64,000 nucleotides of DNA from Cryptomeria japonica (GCF_030272615.1 NC_081415.1:106405796-106469795), one strand, 5' to 3'; shown: positions 11,702 through 24,950, numbered from the stretch's first letter. Made by a program: numbers and translations. The notes: generated from the sequence alone by a model not told the origin.

Positions 11702-12948
11702 TTGTATTCTCTTATGGGTTGCTTATCTAGCTTTCTTGGGCTTCATTTTCGCTCTTTATTCTCTAGACTTGTTTTATATAGCTTATTGATCTCTGGTTTT
11801 CCATACTCCATGCTTAAGAATCTACCTTCTCATTCTACTACACTTCATCTACCATCACCATTGTTCAACTTTGTGTGCTTGATGGTTATATGCCTCTTCC
11901 TCACTCTAACAAGCTTCTACTTGTCTAGTGTTGAAGGGGAGTTATTTCCCTCTTCTTTGTTGCAACTTTTATTATATCCATTAGCATATAATTTGATTCT
12001 CTTATATCATTTTTCTTACTATGGTTTTATCTATCATCTATCTTGGCTATTTAGTGAAGGTGGAAACACCAAAATGTCAGTTTAATTGTCAAACACCTCT
12101 AAAACACAACCCCAACTTTTTTGTCCTATCATCTTATGTGTAGGTTATTGGAGAAGAGTCATATTTGTTAGAGACTTCATTCATGGACCCATTATAATCA
12201 TCTTCTCCCTCTCTCTTATCTTTTCCCTTCTTATTTGTACCTAGATTAGTTTCTATTGTTCATTAGTTACACTCAAAATGCATTAAAACTAGTGTATCTT
12301 TCATTCTGCACTTTTTTCTACAGAACCCCATACCCTATCCATACAAGACATTAGTGCCCATGTTGTCGTCCATGACCTAAACATGCATTTTTATGTAGAT
12401 AGTTAGCAGCGGTCACCAAAATATTTTTATGACTTGTACTCTTCAATTATATGGCTCAAAATTAATTATCCATTAGTACTTGACAACTACCACGCTTTGT
12501 GCTTATCCTGAGTGGAAAGGTAGATTGAGTGAGTCCTTGGGAGGTAAGTAAAGGCCACCTGAAGTGGTTTTCTTTTTCCTACTCTACATTTTTGTAAACC
12601 TGATGTGAATTCTTGTCTTTGGTTTATCTAATTTCATAACACCTTAATGATTTTCTTAAACAAATATTTCACTACTTGTGTCAGGCTCCTCACTTATACT
12701 CTTTCAAAGTTGTTGAAGTGTTTTAGGGCTTGTCTACGAGTTTAATCACCCAAACTGACTCCAGGGTTGTGAGGAGAACTTATAGACTAAGTATCCCTCT
12801 AAATCCTTATAGTGCTACTCAACTTGGCTCGATGTTCTTAGCCTTAGTGGATCTAAATCACCCTTTTGCTTCTGATCCCATTAAGAATGTTATTATAGGG
12901 TCTATTCTACATATAGCTTGCAACCAAACTCCCAAAATAATACCTTAA
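11702..12948 (+). mobile_element. Decayed transposon-associated frames upstream of a gypsy gag region (block A)
   Basis: A 127-codon frame at 11702-12085 encodes a very hydrophobic, Leu/Ser/Phe-rich product, and a 72-codon frame at 12730-12948 follows. Both are kept, with substitutions, in block B (43762-44109 and 44754-44972). They sit upstream of recognisable Ty3/gypsy gag sequence, so they probably belong to the leader or gag N-terminus of the same decayed element. No domain was recognised in either. Confidence 0.35.
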
Positions 12949-12984
12949 TAAATACCCATCTACCATCTCCTCCTACTATTCATC

Positions 12985-14180
12985 ATGAGTTGTCTTACAG
13001 GTTTGTTTGACCAGGTTCATATTTTAGAGGAGAACCTAAGGTACTTCAAAGGGTTATCGAACAGAGAGAAGGCCCTTCCCCAAGCTAGCTTTGTGGTGAA
13101 TAGTTTGAGAGATATTCTTATCTCGAACATCAAGAGCTTGGAGGTGTTAAGGGCTCTATCTATGCTTGTGCAATATCATGTAACACTTGTTGAGGCTAGC
13201 ACCTAGGATGATTAATGTTATACCATTGACATACAAATTGGTGTTGATATCCCTAGAGTGTCAATATAGATGGTAGATAGTGGACCTACTATTGATCCAT
13301 TCAGTAGTGGGACTATACATATTATCAATGTTTCTCAGATTCTCTTAAGATATACAGAGATTTTGTTTTGTTAAAACCAATTTGTCAGTCACTTAAGGGA
13401 ACTATTCTAGAATGGCACAATTCATTACTTAATTATTCGATCAAATCATTTGATCAACTTATGGATGTCTTTCATACACATTTTTAAGCAAACATTGGTA
13501 GCAAGGTTGCTATAATAGAGATTGTTCGCTAAAAGGAAAAACCTAATGAGATGATTATAGACTTTATTTCTTGTTATCAATCAATCTCTACAAAGATTTC
13601 ATTTTTCTTGATATATAATGATTTATAGAGAATATTTGTTAGAAATCTGCAACCAATATTTAGGGGAAAGTTTCCTCTTAATCATTACTTGAACTTTAAT
13701 AATATTTGTTCAATTCTCACTGACTATTAGTATACACTATTTTAGTTTGGAGAATATTCTTTGAATTCTTGTGCTAATTACTTTGGGGGGGTGCCTACTT
13801 GAAGAGCATCCAGAAAGAGAAAGCCATTAGTGAATGTCATAACTTTTCCACTAACATCTTAGAAATCTATGTAGTAACAATAGTGGAATCAGGTCTTTAC
13901 CAAATTATTTGATTCTTATTTGAATATATTGTAAAATATTCTAAATGATAATCTTGTGATCCTTACTAAAATTAGACCATTACCTGACAAAAAAAAATAA
14001 CCTCAGTGATATGATGGTTCCAAATTCTATCACTATCACCTTGTGCTTGGACACAACATCGAGCATTTAATTCATCACAAACATATAATCCAAGATCATA
14101 TAGATAGTAGTGCTATCCTAGTTGGTGATTGAAAATAGAAATCTTAATTTTTTGTTGATATGACCAATGGTGAGCTCCAA
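12985..14180 (+). mobile_element. Decayed Ty3/gypsy gag region (block A)
   Basis: Reading through stops and shifts, the plus strand gives a gag-like order: a helical segment (FDQVHILEENLRYFKG to about 13203), then at 13380-13620 the retrotransposon gag pattern L-G-T-I-L-E-W-H-N-S-L, SIKSFDQLMDVF, and a KEKPNEMIIDFIS stretch. At 14040-14140 comes a YH-x-LGHNIEHLI segment followed by IIQDHIDSSA, the usual gypsy motif of histidine/TEDC and LKxxIxDLI. Several in-frame stops show it is dead. The pol region is absent. The matching copy is at 45010-46200. Confidence 0.6.
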
Positions 14181-14289
14181 ATCTACACCAATCCATTTTT
14201 GCCTCATTCTTCAAACTTTATCTCTACTACATCATTAGACCCTACATCAAGTGCTAGCATGTATGTTAACATGTGTTGAATACAATAAA

Positions 14290-14620
14290 TAGGAAGATAA
14301 GATGTATAGTTATTATGCATATGTTTAGTAATAGTGACTGCCTAATCTATATGAATATGTTTAATAATAGTGGTTGCACCATCTATGGATCAGTGCATTA
14401 AGCTAATGCTTTATTTTCATATTCAAACCCACTACCTACTTTGTGTATGTTCATCATCAGTAGCTTCTTTTATCTAAATAAATGGATCATTATATATTAA
14501 AAAAAGTTCATCTGATATATGATTTTATTAGATTTTCTTAGTTCTAATTTGAGAGAATGCATGATAATAGTAAATGCTAATCTAAAAAATTTATTTTATT
14601 ATTACTGGGAATTGCACCAT
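14290..14620 (-). repeat. SINE-like repeat, second copy in block A
   Basis: Direct repeat of the element at 10590-10850: TATGTTTAGTAATAGTGACTG, a second sub-repeat, ATTCAAACCCACTACCTAC, CTTCTTTTATCTAAATAAATGG, then TCTAATTTGAGAGAATGC. More diverged than the copy after the gene. The two flank the gag region at about 3.7 kb distance, so an LTR pair was considered (see rejected items). Confidence 0.55.
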
Positions 14621-15250
14621 GCTATACAATAGATACATCGAAGAGGAATGAAATTTCAATTAAGGAAAACGTTTTCTCTATTTTTTGCATGCATTTGTCT
14701 AGTACATGAACTTAATTAGTTGGCCATTTAGGAAATGACATTTCTTGTGCAAAAAGAGTGTCAATGAAGAAGTGATTTCTCCAAATCAATTATGTATCCA
14801 CTTAAAGTTATCTAAATAGAATTGCAATTAAATTTGTTAATCAGAAAGATAATCAAGATCCATTATCAATGGACTCATGTTCTGTTTATGATAGGGAGAT
14901 AAGGAGAGATGCATACAGAGAGAGAGGTGGGGGGGATATGGAGAGATAAGAAGTATAGGGAAATAGATAAAGATATGAATGAAAAGGAGATTTAGAGAGA
15001 GGAAAGGAGATTGAGTAAGAGAGATGGACTGCATGAATGATAAAGTAGAAGATGTGGAGTAAATAAGAGAAAGAGTTAGAGATAAGAAGGATAGGGAAAG
15101 AGATAAAGAGATGAGTGAGAGGGAGATAAAGAGAGAGGTAAAGATATTGAGTAAGAGAGATGGAGTGTATGAAGGATAACATAGAAGATGTTGAGTAAAT
15201 AAGAGAAAGCGTTATAGACAAGAACGATATGAAAGAGATAACAAGATGAG
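14604..15250 (+). repeat. GA-rich dispersed repeat with hairpin head (block A copy)
   Basis: The head reads ACTGGGAATTGCACCATGC, a decayed form of the family start ACTAGCAATTGCACCTTGG. A body dominated by GAGA/GATA motifs follows at 14880-15240. Open frames on the minus strand (14837-15299) are only the complement of this purine-rich repeat. Family copies: 46631-47280, 59804-60790, and reversed at 24660-24950. Confidence 0.6.
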
Positions 15251-15259
15251 TTTTAGCGT

Positions 15260-18240
15260 TAGGGTTCAATTTCCTCAAAGGTTTAGGTTTAATTTGCAAT
15301 AGGATTATGATTCAATTTAAGTTAGGACTCATTTCATTTAAAGTCAACATTAAATTTATGTTAGGGTTCAATATGATTTAATCAACTAGGGTTTATTTTC
15401 ATTTATTATGAAGGTTGCATTGAATTTTATTTATTGGTGATTTAAATATTAACATAATTTAAATGTATTATTATTATAATCATATTATATTTTTTATAAT
15501 CTATTAAATTTTTTTAATATATTTAATTATTTAATCATTTTTTTATTTAATAATGATATAATATATATGGCGAATTACATAAAAAATTGTTGTTGATATA
15601 TATAAACATGATAAATATTTATTTTATTTATTTGAAATATAGAAACATCTTGATTCTCTTTAATTATATTTTGACATAACTTCTCTATTTTAATCGGAAA
15701 AGATTATATAATAAAAAATCTATTTTAGATTTTTTTAAAATAATTATTTTTTTATTATATTCATATTTATAAGTATATAAAGATATTTTTGATATAATCT
15801 TAATTACCTAACAAAGTCATCTATAATTTAATTAATTCTTTAATTTATTTAATTATTTGCTTTTCTAATCATATCTTTCCTATAAATAAATAAAATCTTA
15901 TTTTATTTTATTTTTTCTTTCTTGCACAATTAAGTCAATTCCTCACTTTTCCAATCAATTCTCTCTTAAAAATAAAAATAAACAAAATCTTATTTTATTT
16001 ATTTATTTATTTCATGCATAATTAAATGAATTCTTTCATTCTTTAATTATTTACATTCCTAATTATATCTCTCCTTGGAATAAATTAAAGCTCTATTTTA
16101 TTTATTTGTTTTTCTCATCCATAATTAAATATATTGTTTAATTTATTTAGTTCCCCACTTTTCAAAAGTCAAATTCGTTTAAAAATATATAAAAGCAAAA
16201 AATTTTAATTTATTTTATCTTTTTCGTGCACAATTAAATAATTATTTAATTATTTAATGTTAATTAAATCTTTAGTTGCATTCACAATCAACTTTCTAAC
16301 AATTCATCAAATCATTAAACAAAGAAATAAATCAACTTTTTTTCTTCAATTAACTCTACTTAATAATCACAATTATTCATTTATCTACTCACCTTATAAT
16401 CTAAACCATAGATCAATATCTGAAAAATCTATAATACAACCCTGATTATCATTCATCAATAATCACAACATTCATTTTTTTGTGTAATCACGATACCATA
16501 ATAGTGCTTCAATTCTAAGAGCCATCAAAACAAAAGAAGAGAGCTATGGAGGATGTATGCATGAATTCAACAATTTTTTTTCTTTAATTTTAATTTATGT
16601 TACTCATTTTTTGAATTTCAATGCATTGCTTTATTGTATATGATTGAGAATTTATTAGTAGATTTGAGTTTGTGGGTACTCTTATGGTCTATTATAATTT
16701 CTCCAATTTTTGATGCATACACTCTAGTGAAACTATTATGAAACCCACCCTTAAATTGATCAAGTCTTTTGAGTTTATAGATTGTGTAGGTTACACGTTT
16801 CTTTTACCACAACCATAAAATATTTCATGCATATGCTCATTTTTTATGCATTTGTTTAAATCATTGATGCATTTGTAGGTTTAAGTCACACATTCATAGG
16901 TTACAATACCACATACACAAGTTACAATATTTCGTATGAAAATTTTTGTGATGCATGTGCAGTAATTAATACCACATATGTTGTAATGTACCATGCACAT
17001 GCAGGGTCAAATAACGCATTCATTTGCTAAAATAAAGGGCAAAAATTTAGAAATTCTATGATTTTTAGTTTTTAGTTATCAGTTTATGACACTAATATTC
17101 CCCCTTATTTAATTGTTCCTACAAGTGTATCATCAAAACCTCAAGTTTCACCTAGCCAAGAGACCCCCTTTAAGGCTTACATCAGAAAGCTTTCGGATTA
17201 CATAAAATAAATATATATTTTTTAAATCTTTTCTAGAAGAAACAAATCTTGGACCAGGCATAGCTCCATCAATTTTCTTCGTGACCCTCAGAAGGGTGTA
17301 GCTTGAAAATTAATTTTTGATTTCTTAGAATTAGGCTCTCAAACCATAGATTGCAATTATTCAACAACAATCCATATTGAACTACGAAAGAACTTCATCA
17401 AGTTGTTTGATGACCCTCAAAAGGATATAATTCTAGATCATAGTCTCAAATCTTTTTGAACAACAATTCATATTGAGATCAACACCAAATTTCTTATCTG
17501 TCTCCAAAACTCAAACTTCACAATATATGTATTCTTCAAATCTAAGAGCACCAAAAATGAAAGCAATAAATTAAAGCCAAAAATTATTTTCATTAAAAAG
17601 ACCATTTCAAATCGATAAACTATCTTGAGATGATGAAAATCATCCTTTCTCTGATGCCACCAACCTTTGAAAAGACCCTATTACAATTTATCCATTTGAT
17701 GTCTTGAATGATTCTTTAAGACCATATCATGTGTAACAATAAACACTTTGAAAGCATAAGAATTTTTTTTATATATGCATAGCAATGATTTAAAAAATAC
17801 GACAATGTCAATTTCAACCAATATTGGACCCATACACTAACTTTAACCTTGTACATGATACCAAAAGCTTGAAGATTCTAAATTTTCATGTCAACTTGTA
17901 GTCAATTTTTCTCTTTCATCATACTAGTTGTGCTCTCAATACTCATCTCTAAGTATAAAAACTCACACTACGTCCTTGAATGTGGATCAACGATACACTC
18001 TGTCTCACATCCACTATCACACTAGATGTTCTTATCATACATTGACTACATAAATTAACGTTGACTTGCCAAATAATGCAACTCGCCCCCCTCCCCCCAC
18101 CCCTTCTTCCCAACAAATCACTCAAGTCACCCCCATAACCTTTCCATGATGGTTCTAAGAGATTATACAACTAGAGTGCAAAAAATCGTAGCCTATACAA
18201 TGAACAACAACTTGATTGGAAAAAGTCAAGGCTTGCATGA
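15260..18240. other. AT-rich intergenic stretch, nothing recognised
   Basis: Colinear with 47290-50230 of block B. Long runs of TTTATTT and AATTAAAT. A pair of similar segments at about 17270-17350 and 17395-17465 (GACCCTCARAAGG context) is a weak tandem duplication. No gene supported. Confidence 0.5.
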
Positions 18241-18399
18241 TTGATAGATAAAAAAATTCAAAAACAACTACAATTCAATATTCCCCTCGATGATAACAAA
18301 CAAGAAAATAGATTATATGAGAACTTGAGGGAAATAGTTTCTTGCCTCAAGTTTCTCTTTAATAAAAAATTTATATTAATTCAAATTTCAATTGAATTG

Positions 18400-18660
18400 G
18401 GGTCTCAAATCCTATTGTTGTCCTTACAATTTAATTCTTTCAATGTTTATCCTTGCAAGGGAAAATTCTAATATTAAACAACCTAAAGCATTATGTTTTT
18501 TAATTCCCAGATAGATGCATACTATGTAAAAATAGCGAAGAAAGAAATGCCTACATTCTCCTACATTGCTTCTGATCCTTGTTTTGGGATTTACTCTTGG
18601 ACCACCTTAGGATTCTTGGGTTACCCTTAAAGATATAAGGTATGCTCTGTTTAGCTGGTC
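18400..18660 (+). mobile_element. LINE zf-RVT domain remnant (block A)
   Basis: Decayed counterpart of 50420-50690. In B the reading is NRCMLCKSNEERNAYILLHC, the C-x2-C...H-x4-C pattern of the zinc-binding domain after LINE reverse transcriptases. In block A the same motif is frameshifted. No other part of the LINE is recognisable nearby. The block A/B duplication ends about 100 bp further on. Confidence 0.6.
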
Positions 18661-18769
18661 TCCCCTTATAAATGCACAATCAATGGACAATCTCTACATG
18701 GGTTTTTCCATCAGTTTTTACTCTTCATCGTATCATTGCATAAAAACAACATGCATAGACTTGGAATAA

Positions 18770-19520
18770 TTTTTTATCTTTCATGACCTTATTGCTTGTG
18801 GAGGGCAATCAGTATCTTGTCCATTCAAGAAAAATGCATGATAGGTGCCCGCGTGTAATAAAAATTGATGCACGTTTCAATTTGTACATCTAATTTTGGT
18901 TAATGTGATTTATGGATAATTGCCTTTGAGACAAGTATGCATTATTGGATTTGTTTAGTAATGTATGGTAATGAATGTATTTAACAAATTTATTTAATGT
19001 TCATTTAATAAATTTAATACAGTTGATTGATAAGTAAATTGATTGAAGTTCTCCATGATAATCGCAATATTGATTCAATTTTTAAGGGAGGTGATAGCAA
19101 AAATTGTTTGAAGATTGTAATTTTCAAATACGTTTTGTTGTTTTATTGAATAAAATAAATTTATTAAAGTAAATTTAGTAATATGTAATGACATTGTTTT
19201 GAGGTATTTTATTTATTAAATAAGTATAGAATGAAAATGATGAAGTTTACTACTGTTTGATGTGTTCAAAGAAAGTTTTAAAATTTTAAAAGAAAAATAT
19301 TGAGTAGTTTGGAGGATCTTATGTATAGAGAAACAATCCATAGGGTAAGTTATGAGAAGATTTGAACAAATTTCAAAACTTAAACAAACCTTTCAAAAAT
19401 CTTTAGGAGCATCATTGGAGTTTAAGGATAGTTGCTATCACCTATCCTTTTTAGCTTATATCATAAACTAGAAGAATCGTTAAATTCTATAATGATGGGA
19501 TATTGTTCATTTAGAATATT
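18770..19520. other. AT-rich stretch, nothing recognised
   Basis: No frame, repeat or regulatory signal that can be supported. Confidence 0.4.
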
Positions 19521-19524
19521 ATGT

Positions 19525-19660
19525 TGTGAGGTTTTTCTTGTACACTAATGTTCTTGTTTTAATTGCAAGGTTCACTCAAAGCCTTGAAGAACACTTAAAT
19601 ATCTTAAGTCAATTTTTGAATTTTTGAATGAAAGAGAGAAGATTTGGATGAAATTAAACA
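19525..19660 (+). mobile_element. Possible Ty3/gypsy reverse transcriptase scrap
   Basis: The plus strand reads FFLYTNVLVLIARFTQSLEEHLNIL, similar to the YLDDILIFSxTxEEHLxHL segment around the catalytic aspartates of gypsy RT. Here the D-D pair is lost (TN). The match is short. Confidence 0.35.
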
Positions 19661-20035
19661 TCAAATAAATCAAAAAATGGAACAATAATTTGTATGCATG
19701 TTGTTCTAATTAAAAACAAGGAAATAGAGATACTTGTTACTTATAAATTCTATGTTTGTAGAAAAAGGTGTTAAAAAAAAATAGGAAATATTATTAAAAT
19801 GTATTTAACCTCACATGCAATCATCACCAAATGTTACACTTATAAGTTGGCCTAAGGCTTTTATCAAAGAATTTTTTAACGAAAGAAATAGGAATTGGAT
19901 GAAGTAAACCATCAAATAGATGAACCAATGGAATAGTAATTTGTATGCATGTCTCAATAAGAACAAAGAAATAAAGTTTTTTAATAGATAAATTCTACAA
20001 GTTTTTTGTAGAAAAAGATGTTAAGGAGAAAGAGA
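19620..20035 (+). repeat. Imperfect tandem duplication of about 150 bp, period about 260 bp
   Basis: 19625-19775 (GAATGAAAGAGAGAAGATTTGG, AATTTGTATGCATG, TTATAAATTCTATGTTTGTAG) reappears at 19880-20025 with many substitutions. Confidence 0.55.
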
Positions 20036-20044
20036 AAATGTTTT

Positions 20045-21830
20045 TGATTACGATAAATGGGTTTTACACAGACCCAAAACCTAGATCCAAAAATAGAATA
20101 ATTAACTAGTAGTGAACTAAAGAGAAACCAACAACTAAAATGATAACAAAAACAAGGGAGACACCCCTCGGGACCTAACAAGAAAGACAGAGAAACCAAG
20201 GCCAAACTACCAAAAAATTAGTCAAAAAACTAAAAAAGAGCTTTCTTAAGCTCAGATTTTTTCTGAATTATGTTTTTGTTTATTTCTTCAAGCTCCTCCA
20301 TAATGAACCTTGTACCACTTTTATCTTGGCTTCTACTTCTAGTCCTGGTACAAGGTCTAGTAGACACCTGCACTTCCACTCCCTGTAGATTTATATCCAA
20401 ATTATTTTTTAGACTTGGTAGCTGAAGGCATCATATTGCCGAGTGGTTGGGCTTTCTAAGTGACAATTTTCTCATTCACCTTTTTGAGACCTTCAACACA
20501 TTTTTTTATTGCCTCTTTACTATTATCCACCAAACCCCTGAGATTACCCTTTAGTTCATCCATAGTCTTCTCCAAATTGGCAATTCTAACTTGATGCTTT
20601 GTTTTCATGACCTTCACATCTTCAATTAATTTTTGGGTCATATTCGAGAGCTTGTCAGTTTTATCCAGCATTGGATTCTCAGTAAAGGTGTTGATAATAT
20701 ATTTCATCCCTTATTTGATAAAGACGATTTCACTAATCACCCAACAAAAGCACTTCTCTTGACTAGTGGTCGAATTAGTGAGAAGCACATCAATATCCAC
20801 ATCATTAGTTTTTCTATCTCTAGGGTCCACTTGGTCCACATTAAGGGGAATTCCCAACTTAAACTTATCTTCTCCTTTGCCTTTTGTCTCCACCGCTTTC
20901 CTTACCTTTTTCTTTTTAGAGCTATTATGGCCCAACTCTTGGGGTTTGGAGGGAGGGGTTTTGAATTTTTTACTTGGAAGTCCGGGTTAGGGTATGTTCT
21001 TTTTGCTACTGTTAATGCCAAGAGTGGTCTTCTGGGGGGGTCCCTCTTCCTTTGAGGGCTAGAAATATGGGTCATCATCTGGCACATTAAGGTCATGCAA
21101 GTCCATGGAAAACTCACCTGACCCCGTTTCATCAAATTCAGTTTCTAAAACCACATGAACATCAAAGTTAGATGAGGGTTTAGGGTTGTTTTCAATATTG
21201 TGCACATGGGAGGGCTTCACTTTACACACATTGGCATATTCCATGACAAGGAGAATCAAACCCTCATGTAAAATAAGGTTCTCACTGTTTTTAGTATGAT
21301 TGGAAATTCTATGTTTGAAGGAAGAGAGTAAATAAAAAAGGTAAATTTTCCTATCATGTCTAAAATGATTTAAAATAGTGAAATGATGGGAAAAAATACT
21401 ATCAAATCAGCCATCCAAGGTGATGTACCTCATAATCACATCCGCCACATCCACCTAGAGAACCAGGACATCTTTTCTATTACCCTAGTCCGCCATTTTC
21501 CTTACTCTATCCCTTTCACTTTGTTTGTTGAAGATCACAGATAGGGCTTCCTGCATTTCCTTTCACTCATTGTAAATTTTTTTTCCTTCCATTTTCAAAT
21601 TAGTAATTTCAGCAATAAACACCTCATCAACTCTAAATTCAACACCATAAGCATTGTGAATGCCATAATTCCAACCCTTCCGTCACCCTCGAATCTTGAC
21701 CATGCAATTTTTTGACATAAGGAACAAGAAGACCATCTGAAATTTTAGTCCACATTTCCTTATTTTGTTCCCATTTTTGGCATGATGACGAATCCATTTT
21801 GTTCTTATCTCCCCCCATGTTCAAATTGGC
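20045..21830 (-). mobile_element. LINE-associated downstream ORF, decayed (copy 1)
   Basis: Read on the minus strand, with stops and shifts, a protein-like sequence runs from about 21824 to 20456: an N-terminal part (KMDSSSCQKWEQNKEMWTKI, VKKLHGQ, VDEVFIAEITNLKMEGKKIY), a YITLDG...HHFTILNHFRHDRKIYLFYLLSS segment, an acidic then lysine-rich linker (21260-20720), and a coiled-coil segment (20707-20456: LEDV-type heptads, NLEKTMDELKGNLRGLVDN). It then runs to an A-rich 3' end near 20045 (TTTATCGTAATCAAAAAC). The middle part is homologous to 57330-57740 on the plus strand. Both copies lie about 270-280 bp downstream of an RNase H domain on the same strand. I do not recognise the family. Confidence 0.55.
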
Positions 21831-22084
21831 CTTGCCAATTAGGAGGTTTACAATCTTAATCCCAAACCCGAACTAGGAGACACAAAACCAAGAAGTCAAG
21901 AGCAATATGGAAGCCCTCGTGTTGTATCGATTCCACTTATTACAAGAAGTGGCTTTACTCATGTGATAGGATATCATCATTAATATTCGATTGTTGGTAT
22001 TGAACAATATTTTTGGTATCCCTTAGTGTTAGCTCACACAAGTGTATCAGGAAGGTTTCCCCTGTCATCCACCATTTTCTTTTC

Positions 22085-22375
22085 TCATACACCACACCTA
22101 AATTAGCCATGTAATTTGTGGGTTCATTATCTTCCCCAAAAATATGAGAAATTCAAATTTCATTCAGCTTGGCAATCAAGGTGAGGTAGTCCTAGATTGG
22201 GTGCTTGATTGTCCAATTGGGAGGTGTCTATATAATCAGACAATTAATGATATTGAGGGGATCACTCTCAAGCCAAACCTTTTTATGCCCTCCAAAACTA
22301 GCAAGTTGAAGCCCAATGCAACCTTCATTTGCCTCAACAAAGTGATTTGTCTAAGTATCCAATTAGAGTGTCACT
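22085..22375 (-). mobile_element. LINE RNase H-like domain (RVT_3 type), decayed
   Basis: The minus-strand reading FVEANEGCIGLQLASFGGHK, VWLESDPLNIINCLI and ISHIFGEDNEPTNYMANLG follows the plant LINE RNase H pattern (NxAEAxAxxxGL...VxVExDSxxxI...HVxREgNxxADxLAN). Acidic positions E and E/D are kept; several stops interrupt it. It is the upstream neighbour of the ORF remnant at 20045-21830 and shares that arrangement with 56300-59178. Confidence 0.65.
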
Positions 22376-22989
22376 ACTGAGACAAGCCTACTATTGTGAT
22401 CATGTGCGAGAAAGAGGAAATGTTACTTAAATAGATGAATGGTTTATTTTGTTCTACAACACTAGCATTGTTTGGGAGCTTGTCGTCATTGTTGTGGGGG
22501 TTTTAGTGTAGCCTTTTTTGGTGGGTTCCCTTTTCTATTGGCAGGTTTTCTATTACCAATTGGAACTTTCTTCAATTGTCGATGGTGCCAGTATTTCTAT
22601 TAAGTTATTTTTGGGGCTTTTAAAGTAGTTGGTTGCCCTATTAAATTCTTTGTCTTTTTTGCTTTATTTGAGGGATTGTTAGACTCTTTTGGTTCTTTAT
22701 TTCGGTCTTACAATTTTCTCTAGATTTTGGATTCCATGATCTAGGAAGATGGTTGTTGTTGTGGTTTGTATAGCTTACACTAGCTTCTTTGCCTTGGTTT
22801 CATGTGCATTTTGATAATTTCTACGCTTAGAGAAGGCATTACTCTAATTGGTTTTGGGTAGATCTCTCTAGTTTGGGATCTTGGCCTTGAACGATATGGT
22901 GTTCTCATGCTCAATTCTTTTTTATAACCATTCATGTCTTCTATTTTTCTTGCAACTTCTAGTAGGATGTTTCTTTTACCCTTGTTGTA

Positions 22990-24650
22990 ATGACCTCCAT
23001 ATTATCAAAATAACAAAATACACATAGTACACTTAATTAATCATTAATTAATATAAATTTATTAATAAAAAATGAATATAAAAGAGATTATATTTTGATA
23101 CAATGTTTTAATACATGAGCCAAGAGAATTGGGAAAACATAGGAAATTATTTTAGTTACAAAACCATAAGGTCGATTACATTGAATATGTAAAACAAGCT
23201 AATAATCATCCTAACAAGAGCTTCTAGCATCTATCTCTCATGTCTACACCATGGACGAGAACACTACTAGGGAGATTTATTGCCCAACCGTGAAGTATTT
23301 ATGCTTCTTTGAGTTCTTCATGACATGAAAAACCACCAACCTTGCACGAGGACACCTAACGACTCAAAACTAGCAAGGTGATGGAATCTCATACAATTTA
23401 GTATATCTACAATCTAATATGCTATTGTAATGACACTGAGATGTGGCAGAGAGTGAAAATATAATGATTCAATTAGTAAACATATACTAAGAGATCAACT
23501 GAAACTTTGCCGAAAGATTTTTTTGGGCCAACTAATAGCAAATGTTAAAGAAAGATATTAAATCCCTGGAAACTCACCCTTCTCTTTATTCCATGTTCAA
23601 CATCCATAATAATAAATAATGTAATCTAATCCTTAGCTCTCCCTAGTAAATAATGTTTTGAACATATAGTAGCTATTGTAAGGTAGAATGATAATAATTA
23701 TTATTTCACTAAAAATTTATAGTTTGAATGTATTCTATCATTTTAATGATATTATAATATAAAATTCCAATGGAAAATTCTAAGGTTGGTAAAAGCAGAC
23801 TTCAATTATGATATACTAAAAAAAATTATGATTTTTAATAATTTATAAGATTATACCTTCTTATTTATAATGTTATTTTTTTATAAATGTATGTTGATCA
23901 TCTCTAATAATTTATCCATATTATAATGGAATTTCATGTCAAGATAAATTATAATTTATATATTTTCTTCCTTTTAATTTAAATGAAGGATATCCACATT
24001 ATATACCAATACAATCTAAATAAAAAACTCATCATACAAGTTTGAAACATAATTCCTTAAAATTAAATAGGAGTATTCACTAAAGAATTCATAAGATCAA
24101 CTATTTTTGTTCTTAAATTATCCCTAATTATAAAAAGATATAAGATCATAATGGTAGAGAGTGAGCTTTGAATATAAGTGATAATGACTTCTCTACAATC
24201 TCAATACCAACTCTCTATAGAGGATATATCAATACTTACTTTAAATAGTGCTTTAAGATGACAAATGGAAAGAAAACAAAAATAAAGGATATGACTCAAA
24301 ATAGACATGAGATGGTCACAAATTACTATGGTCGCTAAGTATTATGATCCAAAACACAAAACCTTCAAAGAAATGTGAATCTACATTTGCAATATCAAAA
24401 CATGCTCATGTTCCACTTCATTACCCTCCCCAGTCATTTGCCTTAAATGGTGGTAATCCCTAAGTCTATACCATGTGAGATAAATATATTTTACGTACTT
24501 GAATTACTATAATTTTCCATACAAATTTCTACATGTTTTACTATGTATGTATAAGGTTCCCAAACTACATAGAAGTTCCACAATAACTATTTTACACAAT
24601 TTGTGGCTATGGAGTTAAGTGATGACTGTTTTTGTTCATTTAGTTTTTGA
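22990..24650. other. AT-rich stretch, nothing recognised
   Basis: No coding frame, no repeat partner seen elsewhere in the window. Confidence 0.45.
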
Positions 24651-24659
24651 GGGAAAGAA

Positions 24660-24950
24660 CTATACTATCTATATCTTTGTGCCCCTCTCTCTTTCAATCT
24701 TCCCTCCTCTATCTCTCCCTCATTCTATCCTTGTCTCTCCCCCCTTTCTCTATCTCCATATTGTAAACATAATATGATCTTATTGGTAGAATGGATCTTG
24801 ATTGTCTTCTTAATTTAGAGATCAAATGGTATCAATTGATCTTATGTATTGCATGAATGTGTGCAAAAATAAATATTTTTTTTTCCTAATTTACCTTCAA
24901 CACTTTTCCGGTGTACTCATTGCACACCAAGATGCAATTGCTAGTTAGAT
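24660..24950 (-). repeat. GA-rich dispersed repeat with hairpin head, short reversed copy
   Basis: On the minus strand the head reads CTAACTAGCAATTGCATC then TTGGTGTGCAATGAGTACAC (24910-24948). The purine-rich body appears as CT-rich sequence at 24690-24765 on the plus strand. It is the fourth copy of the family at 14604, 46631 and 59804, and shows that the family is dispersed, not only co-duplicated. Confidence 0.6.

Larger units (their letters stand above)
3497..18770 (+). repeat. Segmental duplication block A (partner: 37360-50770)
   Basis: From GAGATATCAGATGCGCTT (about 3497) to 'acatgcatag' (about 18765) the sequence runs colinear and near-identical with 37362-50765, through intergenic sequence, gene introns, decayed transposons and the GA-rich repeat alike. 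Outside these limits similarity stops: the left flanks differ, and on the right A continues 'acttggaataatt' while B continues 'gttattccaaaaag'. Block A carries its own events: a LINE at 7799-9780, loss of the segment matching 37506-37967, a different sequence at 3735-4090, and a deletion of roughly 115 bp near 10730 inside the repeat after the gene. Confidence 0.9.

Noticed and set aside
10590-14620. The two direct SINE-like repeats flanking the gag region read as an LTR pair
   Set aside because: No TG/CA ends, primer binding site or polypurine tract was found next to them, pol is absent, and the same repeat occurs outside this context, including inverted at 3497 and 37325.
14837-15299. Minus-strand frames of 65 and 137 codons, and 163 codons at 46813-47304
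   Set aside because: They lie in the complement of the purine-rich repeat body; the block A and B versions differ in frame and length.
18070-18120. C-rich run (CCCCCCTCCCCCCACCCC) as an i-motif or regulatory site
   Set aside because: Short, shorter in block B (50110-50120), and without neighbouring gene; looks like simple slippage.
20633-21055. 140-codon plus-strand frame
   Set aside because: Antisense to the protein-like reading on the minus strand, which has the coherent coiled-coil and linker composition.
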